Assembly (NCBI GenBank): GCA_002506485.1
Contig: DAXQ01000024.1
Span: forward strand, 1-7,114
DNA: 7,114 nucleotides
Reading direction: 5' to 3'
Source: Euryarchaeota archaeon UBA136
GTDB taxonomy: Archaea; Thermoplasmatota; Poseidoniia; MGIII; CG-Epi1
Positions 1 to 4,997 of the stretch are shown here, piece by piece. Numbering within the stretch: position 1 is the first letter of the stretch; each line of letters starts with the position of its first letter. Under the pieces are notes generated by a model, which saw only the letters and a list, made by a program, of their open reading frames with translations, did not search any database and was not told where the DNA came from. Position numbers and translations under genes: made by a program.

Positions 1-1
1 A

Positions 2-1402
2 TCCTCTACAGTAGGCTCCGAGATTGGTCAAAGAACTGGTAAAACCGTTGATGAAACAAGAACTCTGGTCGGGTGTGGAGCTGCAGGTGCGATTACAGCG
101 GCCTTCAACGCTCCACTAGGCGGGGTACTATTTGCGATAGAATTAATTTTAGCTGAACTAAGAACACGTTCTTTCATTCCAATAGTAGTAGCTGCAGTTA
201 TAGCTACAACCGTAGGGCGGGGACTAACGGGGGATGTCGCCGCATTTGATAGTATACCAAAATACCCTTTGGGCTCTCCCACTGAATACCCCCTCTATAT
301 CGTCTTGGGACTGGTCACTGGTTTGGCTGCAGCAGGGTTCATAAAATTATTAAACTGGGTTGAAACCAATATTGAGAAAATAGACCTAATACCCGTACCG
401 TTCAGAACCTGTCTAGGAGGATTATGTGTGGGTGTGATCGCACTATCGTTTCCACATGTTCTAGGAAATGGATTTGGTGTTACATCAGATTTAATATCAC
501 TGGATTATGACGAAGGTGGCAATATGGATCTGGGAAACAGCTTCCCAGTGAATCTTGACATGGCATCAGGGATTACCAGTCTCCTAATTTTTGTAATTTC
601 AATCATGCTGCTGAAGATAATTGCCACTTCCGTCTCTATTGGGAGCGGGGGATCCGGAGGCATTTTCACTCCAAGTTTGTTCATTGGAGCTGCACTGGGG
701 GCTACCTTGGGATTGGTCCTGAATGATATGGGAATGGTTGACCATCCGGGGGCATTCGCACTGGTAGGAATGGCTGCTTTCGTAGCATCTACAACCAGAG
801 CTACACTGACTGCTATAGTCCTGCTTTTCGAAATGACTGCGACATACGAAATTATTTTGCCTTTGATGCTATCCTGTGTCGTTGCGGATGCCGTGTGTTA
901 CGTTGTATCTGAGCACTCCTGTTACACTGCAAAATTAGCCCGACGTGGAATAAACATTGATTTGGGATCTGACCAAGACTTGATGAGAATGATAAAGGTG
1001 GAAGATGCCATGACCGAGGAGGTAATGACCATTACGCCAGAAAGACCTCTGGAAGCGGCTCTCCAGATAATCGAAGATACGGGGCACATGGGTTTGCCCG
1101 TAGTCAATGACAAAGGAGACTTAGGTGGAATAATAACGTGGGCGGACATTCATATTGCTGCCCTAAGGCATGAAAGGCATCTAACTGTCGGTGATTATTA
1201 CGTAACGGATTTGATTACTATTACGCCTAAAGAAAATCTGGCTCAGGCTCTGGATTCATTAGGCTATCGTGAGATAAGCCACTTGCCTGTTGTCGATAAG
1301 ACCAACCCAAAGAAACTGGTTGGAATAATCACCAAAGGAGATATAATAAAGGCCTATAATCGACAGAGATTTCTGCGTAAGCAGATGAGCTGGCAGGAAT
1401 AA
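2..1402 (+). CDS. CLC-family chloride channel/transporter with C-terminal CBS pair (5' partial)
   Basis: This integral membrane protein moves chloride, or exchanges chloride for protons, across the cytoplasmic membrane. The reading frame is open from base 2, so the gene begins outside the window; 466 residues are visible. The first residues look like the stretch directly after the CLC GREGP motif, followed by FNAPLGGVLFAIE (about bases 107-142), a family hallmark. The anion-pathway motif GSGGSGGIFTP lies at about 641-673, and the conserved helix-R tyrosine is probably the one at 923-925 (SCYTAKLARRG). Two CBS domains follow (about 998-1165 and 1190-1363); such pairs often bind adenine nucleotides and tune CLC activity. 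The TTG at 269 is an internal codon, not the start. The position matching the internal proton glutamate of the E. coli exchanger appears to be leucine (143-145), so channel versus exchanger is undecided. The family call is secure; the anion and mechanism are inferred. Confidence 0.95.
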   Translation, partial: SSTVGSEIGQRTGKTVDETRTLVGCGAAGAITAAFNAPLGGVLFAIELILAELRTRSFIPIVVAAVIATTVGRGLTGDVAAFDSIPKYPLGSPTEYPLYIVLGLVTGLAAAGFIKLLNWVETNIEKIDLIPVPFRTCLGGLCVGVIALSFPHVLGNGFGVTSDLISLDYDEGGNMDLGNSFPVNLDMASGITSLLIFVISIMLLKIIATSVSIGSGGSGGIFTPSLFIGAALGATLGLVLNDMGMVDHPGAFALVGMAAFVASTTRATLTAIVLLFEMTATYEIILPLMLSCVVADAVCYVVSEHSCYTAKLARRGINIDLGSDQDLMRMIKVEDAMTEEVMTITPERPLEAALQIIEDTGHMGLPVVNDKGDLGGIITWADIHIAALRHERHLTVGDYYVTDLITITPKENLAQALDSLGYREISHLPVVDKTNPKKLVGIITKGDIIKAYNRQRFLRKQMSWQE

Positions 1403-1417
1403 TTTTAGTGAAACAAA

Positions 1418-1427
1418 CTTTTAATTG
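1418..1427 (+). promoter_or_regulatory. Possible weak TATA-like box before the 1448 small ORF
   Basis: The A/T-rich stretch CTTTTAATTG is centred about 26 bases before the ATG at 1448, the spacing expected for archaeal leaderless transcription. It lies in an A/T-rich spacer after the CLC stop, so chance is a real alternative. A second A/T-rich element (ACTATAAG, 1431-1438) is too close to the ATG to serve that start. No Shine-Dalgarno is evident. Confidence 0.3.
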
Positions 1428-1447
1428 ATTACTATAAGTGCCTAAAG

Positions 1448-1576
1448 ATGTCATCCGGAAGCAACGGGTCTGAGATACGGTTAAACGACTCTCGCTCTAA
1501 TGGTAGAGCAAAGAGTTCTCCATCGCTTGTCAGTCTCTTTGAAAAACTGATGACCATACTAAAAAAATACTGGTAA
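1448..1576 (+). CDS. Possible small protein of 42 residues
   Basis: An ATG at 1448 opens a frame of 42 codons ending in TAA at 1574-1576, six bases before the next gene. An in-frame TGA at 1409-1411 lies upstream, and 1448 is the first ATG after it. The product would be Ser-rich and polar in its first half, then end in a probable amphipathic helix (SLVSLFEKLMTILKKYW, residues 26-42) with alternating hydrophobic and lysine residues; this could sit on a membrane surface or bind a partner. I do not recognise a family. Support comes from the tight spacing to the downstream gene and a TATA-like stretch about 26 bases upstream. Against it, a frame of this length can occur by chance, and the first half contains a strong inverted repeat (1488-1516) that could mean the region is an RNA element instead. 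Confidence 0.4.
   Translation: MSSGSNGSEIRLNDSRSNGRAKSSPSLVSLFEKLMTILKKYW
1488..1516 (+). repeat. Compact two-part inverted repeat (RNA hairpin potential)
   Basis: ACTCT (1488-1492) pairs with AGAGT (1512-1516). Inside it, GCTCTA (1494-1499) pairs perfectly with TAGAGC (1504-1509) around a four-base loop ATGG. Only one base on the left and two on the right interrupt the two stems. It has no run of T after it, so it does not look like an intrinsic terminator. The inner part resembles a tRNA D-arm, but no T-arm or acceptor stem surrounds it. It overlaps the possible small ORF; its function is unknown. Confidence 0.7.
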
Positions 1577-1582
1577 AAAAAT

Positions 1583-2458
1583 ATGGCTTGGTTCGGCAGA
1601 AAAAAGAAAAAAGCAAGAAAGAAACCTCCGGTTCTAGAGCCTATCGGTGCTCCAGTTGCACCTGTAGCCCAACCTAGTGTAGTACAACCTCTTGGCGTTA
1701 TGCCTGCAGTTCAAGCTGAGCCTGCTGTGCAACAACCCGTGGTAGAGGTGGCACCCGTTGGTGTTGTTGCAGATGCTGATATTGTTGTTTCAACAGATGC
1801 TTCTCCAGCATCACAGCCAACTGGATGGTCAAAGCGAAGTCAAAGACCCATAGAGGATATCCACAAGAAACTGGACCACATGATGGACTCCAAAGGCAAA
1901 AGCCTGGAGGAAAGATATGAGGACCGATTTGGAGGTGCACTACCCGATTCAGTAACTGCAGATCCAGCTCGAAAAGAGTACAATGAGAAAAAGAAGGCCG
2001 ATTCTGATAAACCAAAAATTGTCTTCAAAGAAAGATCACAACTCAAGTTGACTCCCAAAGCAGGAAATACACCCGCTGTTGAGAAAAAACCACAGAAAAA
2101 ACCAGAAGTCAAAACCGACACTGTTGACAAAGGCCCAGGTATTGGAAGCAGAATTGGAAGTGGAATAAAATCTGGAGGAACAAAAACCAAGGCTGCTTTT
2201 GGCAGGGCTGGATCTGCTGTAGGCCGTGGTGCTGGAGCTGTTAAATCTGGAATTGGAAGGGGAACCTCGAGAGTTGTTGGTATCTTCAAGAAAGGCGACA
2301 AGGAAGGAAAACCTAAATCGAAGAAACGAGGTAGGCCAGCTAAGAAAAAGACGGATTATAGTTCTATGAAATTAGCTGAATTGAAGGCCGAACTGAAGAA
2401 GAAAGACCTTGCTACGTCAGGTAATAAGGCTGAATTGATTAAAAGGCTCCAGAAATAG
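1583..2458 (+). CDS. Basic AT-hook and SAP-domain protein, probably nucleic-acid binding
   Basis: This 291-residue protein has no catalytic domain I recognise. In order: a very basic N-terminus (GRKKKKARKK, residues 5-14); a Pro/Val/Ala/Gln-rich low-complexity segment (about 15-80); a charged middle part with a possible short helix (about 90-140); a Gly/Ser/Lys/Arg segment with repeated GIGS/GIKSG/GIGRG units (about 185-230); an AT-hook-like core RGRP inside KKRGRPAKKK (247-256); and a C-terminal SAP-type helix-extended-loop-helix (about 259-291, MKLAELKAELKKKDL followed by GNKAELIKRL). SAP domains and AT-hooks usually bind DNA, often A/T-rich, so a chromatin or RNA-organising role is inferred. 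The ATG at 1583 is the first in a frame whose N-terminus fits; no clear Shine-Dalgarno precedes it. It may be cotranscribed with the small ORF ending six bases upstream. Its stop is one base from the convergent GTPase stop. The domain calls are fairly secure; the role is not. Confidence 0.8.
   Translation: MAWFGRKKKKARKKPPVLEPIGAPVAPVAQPSVVQPLGVMPAVQAEPAVQQPVVEVAPVGVVADADIVVSTDASPASQPTGWSKRSQRPIEDIHKKLDHMMDSKGKSLEERYEDRFGGALPDSVTADPARKEYNEKKKADSDKPKIVFKERSQLKLTPKAGNTPAVEKKPQKKPEVKTDTVDKGPGIGSRIGSGIKSGGTKTKAAFGRAGSAVGRGAGAVKSGIGRGTSRVVGIFKKGDKEGKPKSKKRGRPAKKKTDYSSMKLAELKAELKKKDLATSGNKAELIKRLQK
2141..2259 (+). repeat. Degenerate Gly-rich coding repeat
   Basis: The octamer ATTGGAAG recurs in frame at 2141-2148, 2153-2160 and 2252-2259, encoding Ile-Gly-Ser/Arg units within the segment GIGSRIGSGIKSGG and the later KSGIGRG. 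Between them lie related Gly-Arg-Ala units. This is probably an internally expanded, disordered basic linker rather than a mobile or regulatory repeat. Confidence 0.6.
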
Positions 2459-2459
2459 T

Positions 2460-3551
2460 TCAGCGGTGCATGATGATGCTGACCACGTCTCTATCCTTTA
2501 CTTTGTGGTTTAGTCCAACCGTCTGCCCTGGGAACTTGGCTGAAGGACCCCAAACTTGTGAGTAACGGAATTTACGTCTGAAATCACGATGTAGGCGCTG
2601 ACATATCTCAGCTATCGTGGTTCCCTTCCTTACTACCATCGGTTCTTCCATATCTGCCTTTTCTCCCTGGGGTTTCATGAATATGGATATGAAATCCAGG
2701 GAATTGTAAATGAGTCTTTTCAGTTTTACCACGCCTTTTCCGGTCGGAGCTGCAATCTCGATTGGTTTTTCACGTCCAAATGTTGCTCTAGCCTTCTTCA
2801 ACTGATCACGATTGACCATGTCAACTTTGGTTAAAACATTGAATGAAGGGACGTAAACCCGGGTTTTTGCCAAGATATCTACCAGATCATCCAGAGTAAT
2901 CTTCTCTCTTAGAACAACTTGAGCATTGACGAGCCCATACTCTCTAACCACGATCTTGATTGCCTCCTCTTCTATTTCTTGTTCAACCGTCGAAATAACA
3001 TCTATACCGCCTATTCCTGTCTTAGAAACGCTACCGTTGGGTGGGCGATCATTAAGGCGAATACCAGAATCAAATAACTCTTTGAGAATAACATGGGGTG
3101 CTGGTTCCAAAGCGTCTACGATATGGATTATCAGATCTGCGGAACGTATTACTGAAAGAACTTCCTTGCCTCTACCTGCACCCCGGGCAGCACCCTCTAT
3201 CAATCCTGGTAGATCGAGAATCTGAATGTTGGCATCTTTATATTTTAGAACGCCAGGTACAACGTCCAAGGTAGTAAAAGCATAGGAACCGGTCTCACTT
3301 TCTGCATCGGTCAGACAATTAAGTAAGGTGGATTTTCCAACACTGGGTAGGCCTACTAAGGCCACAGTAGCATCGCCTGCCTTACGTACTCCATAGCCAC
3401 TACCTTTAGGTCCTGAAGAACTGATTACTACTTCTTCTCTTAATTGGGACAACTTGGCCTTTAATTTACCAATATGATGTTGAGTTGCCTTATTGTATTT
3501 AGTATTGGTGATTTCTTCCTCGATTTCTGCAATCTTATCAGTAAGGGACAC
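2460..3551 (-). CDS. DRG-family (Obg-like) GTPase with TGS domain
   Basis: A cytoplasmic GTPase of the archaeal/eukaryotic DRG (Rbg) group, whose eukaryotic members associate with ribosomes and support translation. The 363-residue length matches the family. Residues 1-45 form a charged helical N-terminus; G1 is GLPSVGKST (67-75); G2 includes the Thr pair at 93-94; G3 is DLPG (113-116), followed by the glycine-rich IEGAARGAGRG; a DRG-type insertion covers about 160-230; the TGS domain occupies about 302-363 and ends in DRDVVSIIMHR. The G4 motif reads TKVD (241-244) instead of the usual NKxD, and the G5 region reads IAA instead of ISA, so guanine recognition may be altered, although TKxD exists in other active GTPases. 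The start is GTG at 3549-3551, chosen because it gives the expected DRG N-terminus. It is transcribed divergently from the 3629 gene and converges on the SAP gene. Family assignment is very secure. Confidence 0.97.
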   Translation of the reverse strand: MSLTDKIAEIEEEITNTKYNKATQHHIGKLKAKLSQLREEVVISSSGPKGSGYGVRKAGDATVALVGLPSVGKSTLLNCLTDAESETGSYAFTTLDVVPGVLKYKDANIQILDLPGLIEGAARGAGRGKEVLSVIRSADLIIHIVDALEPAPHVILKELFDSGIRLNDRPPNGSVSKTGIGGIDVISTVEQEIEEEAIKIVVREYGLVNAQVVLREKITLDDLVDILAKTRVYVPSFNVLTKVDMVNRDQLKKARATFGREKPIEIAAPTGKGVVKLKRLIYNSLDFISIFMKPQGEKADMEEPMVVRKGTTIAEICQRLHRDFRRKFRYSQVWGPSAKFPGQTVGLNHKVKDRDVVSIIMHR

Positions 3552-3571
3552 GACGCTTCAGATTTAGGGGG

Positions 3572-3580
3572 GATTAAACG
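3572..3580 (-). promoter_or_regulatory. Possible TATA-like element for the DRG GTPase gene
   Basis: Read on the minus strand, CGTTTAATC is centred about 25 bases before the GTG at 3551, compatible with a leaderless or near-leaderless archaeal promoter. It is a weak match, adjoined by a run of six C. No Shine-Dalgarno is obvious before the GTG. Confidence 0.35.
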
Positions 3581-3597
3581 TATTGAGTCGCCAGTAA

Positions 3598-3606
3598 CTA
3601 TAAAAT
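3598..3606 (+). promoter_or_regulatory. TATA box, probable leaderless promoter
   Basis: CTATAAAAT is a strong archaeal TATA-box match, centred about 27 bases before the GTG at 3629. Archaeal transcription usually begins about 25-27 bases after the TATA centre, so the transcript would start at or next to the start codon. The absence of a Shine-Dalgarno before 3629 agrees. It would drive the 3629 gene and the coupled Pop5 gene, and possibly the genes further right. Confidence 0.75.
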
Positions 3607-3628
3607 CATACTACTAATTATCTATCTC

Positions 3629-4144
3629 GTGGGATATCCCTTAAGCGACTCAGAAAGACTGGAAAAAGCAAAGACAAATATTGTGAATATACTCAAAATG
3701 GAAGATTACAAACTGGATTCTGGAGAATTATTTCAGGCCTTTAAAGAAGCCGGAGGGGAAATGAATGACTTTTCACCAGCATTAGAAGAATTATCTGAGG
3801 AGAATCAGATTAAAACTGATAGTGATGGAAACATAATGACCGTACAAGATTATGACCGCAAGAAATCACAGCTGAATGAAGAAGATCGCAATGAACCAAA
3901 AGAAAAAACTACTGAAGAGGTTATGGAAGCAAAAGAATCTGAAGGGGATGGTTCTGAAGGGAATGAGGATATCGAATCAATCATTAAATTAAAGGAAGAA
4001 ACCGACACATGGTTAATAGAACAACTCAAAAACAAAGGTGATAATGGTAGTGAGGGGGAGCTAAGAGCTGAGGTGGCTGAGTTAAGAGATAGAATTCAAA
4101 AATTAGAAAACATAATCAAAAACCTTACGAAGGCATTTGAATAA
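3629..4144 (+). CDS. Uncharacterised acidic protein, possible winged-helix N-terminus and C-terminal coiled coil
   Basis: I do not recognise a family. The 171-residue product has an N-terminal helical part (about 7-72) whose pattern of helices followed by a short strand-turn-strand (IKTDSDGNIMTV, 61-72) is compatible with a winged helix. A strongly acidic, probably disordered linker follows (about 78-115), then a helix (about 114-136), a short Gly-rich break and a heptad-like coiled coil (about 142-168, ELRAEVAELRDRIQKLENII). The GTG start at 3629 is chosen because a good TATA box sits about 27 bases upstream, giving a leaderless message. Its TAA overlaps the ATG of the Pop5 gene by one base, so the two are almost certainly translated together. 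A role alongside RNase P or in RNA/DNA binding is inferred only from this coupling. It is not a known RNase P subunit by eye. Confidence 0.7.
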   Translation: MGYPLSDSERLEKAKTNIVNILKMEDYKLDSGELFQAFKEAGGEMNDFSPALEELSEENQIKTDSDGNIMTVQDYDRKKSQLNEEDRNEPKEKTTEEVMEAKESEGDGSEGNEDIESIIKLKEETDTWLIEQLKNKGDNGSEGELRAEVAELRDRIQKLENIIKNLTKAFE

Positions 4145-4425
4145 TGGTTGTTAAACAGAATAGAGGACGGAAAAGGTACATCTTGTTCACACATTCAGTG
4201 AGCACTACTAGGAATCAAGTTAATCGATTCTTGAATGACAAATGCAAAGAACTGAACGGTAAAATAAGGTTGAAACTGATGAAATATGATTCCAAAAGAG
4301 GAATTATTCGTGTTGACCATAAATTGGCAAAACAGGCAAGGGAAATCATGAATAGAAATGACACGGAAATGAAAATACAGACTGTTAGAACCAGTGGAAC
4401 CTTGAAGGGGCTCGAGAAAGAATAG
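4144..4425 (+). CDS. rnp2: RNase P protein component 2 (Pop5/Rpp14 family)
   Basis: A protein subunit of archaeal RNase P, the ribonucleoprotein that removes the 5' leader from precursor tRNAs; in characterised archaea Pop5 pairs with Rpp30 and assists the catalytic RNA domain. The 93-residue product matches by eye the family features: an N-terminal KRYILF strand (10-15), a helix (about 22-38), the strand pair RLKLMKYDSKRGIIRVD (42-58), a helix (about 59-71), and the C-terminal strand with the conserved SGTLKG (84-89). It is shorter than the roughly 120 residues usual for archaeal Pop5: the N-terminus, the loop between helices and the C-terminal tail are trimmed. The ATG overlaps the preceding TAA by one base; a weak GAAGG lies 10 bases before the ATG. 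Confident, based on remembered family sequence rather than a search. Confidence 0.85.
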   Translation: MVVKQNRGRKRYILFTHSVSTTRNQVNRFLNDKCKELNGKIRLKLMKYDSKRGIIRVDHKLAKQAREIMNRNDTEMKIQTVRTSGTLKGLEKE

Positions 4426-4432
4426 AGCAATC

Positions 4433-4442
4433 ATTATTATAG
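4433..4442 (+). promoter_or_regulatory. Possible TATA-like element before the membrane-protein gene
   Basis: ATTATTATAG, in the 36-base gap after the Pop5 stop, is centred about 24-25 bases before the ATG at 4462. It could give a separate leaderless transcript for the membrane-protein and Hel308 genes, although read-through from the 3598 promoter is equally possible. Confidence 0.4.
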
Positions 4443-4461
4443 GTCGAGTATTGACTGATTG

Positions 4462-4995
4462 ATGGATGAGGATGATGATTCCGAAGGATGGGAAGAAACG
4501 CAGTATGAATCTTTAGATTGGGGTGATGAAGAGAGTAGCAGTAGTCTGGTTGCCCTATATCCAGCTACTAGCAAACCAAGTCAAGCGGCACTAGTCCTTA
4601 TTATCGCAGGATTCGTTCTACTGGGAACTGCCACAACCATGAATGGACTTCTAAACGATGAAGAAAAAATACAGGGAGTGACGGTAAAGTACAACGATGT
4701 TATGGGTGAAATGGGAATTGAGATAGAACAGGATGAAGAGATTGATGAAGACTTTGTTCGCCAAATCCTCAGATTCGGAATGATCTGGGAACTCGTCTGC
4801 GCTATTCTGGCATTTGTTGGAGGGGCTCTCCTGATGATGAGACAGAATTACAATATGGTCCTTATCGGCTGTTCTGCTGCCATAGTTGGATTGGGAGGAT
4901 TATTGTTATCAACCCTTCTTGGGGCAATAGCACTTTACTTGACATTTCAAAGCCGACCCGAATTTGGTATAGCAGAGCAAGATGAGAGCTGGTAA
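4462..4995 (+). CDS. Small membrane protein of unknown function
   Basis: I recognise no family. The 177-residue product begins with about 40 very acidic, Ser/Trp-containing residues, then has a hydrophobic segment (about 42-61), an acidic extramembrane loop (about 63-103), a second segment (about 105-126) and a long hydrophobic stretch (about 132-162) that could be one or two passes, ending in a short polar tail. No signal-peptide cleavage site or catalytic motif is seen. The ATG at 4462 is preferred over the TTG at 4459, which directly follows an in-frame TGA (4456-4458). Its TAA ends two bases before the Hel308 TTG, implying cotranscription, though a functional link with a DNA helicase is not evident. 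Existence as a gene is likely from length, hydrophobic pattern and tight packing; function is unknown. Confidence 0.7.
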   Translation: MDEDDDSEGWEETQYESLDWGDEESSSSLVALYPATSKPSQAALVLIIAGFVLLGTATTMNGLLNDEEKIQGVTVKYNDVMGEMGIEIEQDEEIDEDFVRQILRFGMIWELVCAILAFVGGALLMMRQNYNMVLIGCSAAIVGLGGLLLSTLLGAIALYLTFQSRPEFGIAEQDESW

Positions 4996-4997
4996 GG

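Noticed and set aside
269..271. TTG at 269 as the start of the CLC gene
   Set aside because: The frame is open to the left edge and encodes conserved CLC sequence before 269 (for example FNAPLGGVLFAIE), so 269 is internal.
1494..1516. tRNA gene, suggested by a D-arm-like GCTCTAATGGTAGAGC
   Set aside because: No T-arm sequence (GGTTCRAAYCC), acceptor stem pairing or plausible anticodon arm was found at proper spacing on either strand.
1840..2301. Long minus-strand open frame inside the SAP/AT-hook gene
   Set aside because: It mirrors the low-complexity coding repeat on the plus strand, encodes Pro/Leu-rich sequence with no recognisable domain, and is best explained as a shadow of the real gene.
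2926..3225. Plus-strand open frame inside the GTPase gene
   Set aside because: It lies wholly within a well-supported conserved GTPase frame and has no recognisable domain.
4459..4461. TTG at 4459 as start of the membrane-protein gene
   Set aside because: It immediately follows an in-frame stop, and an ATG is the very next codon, which is the more likely start.
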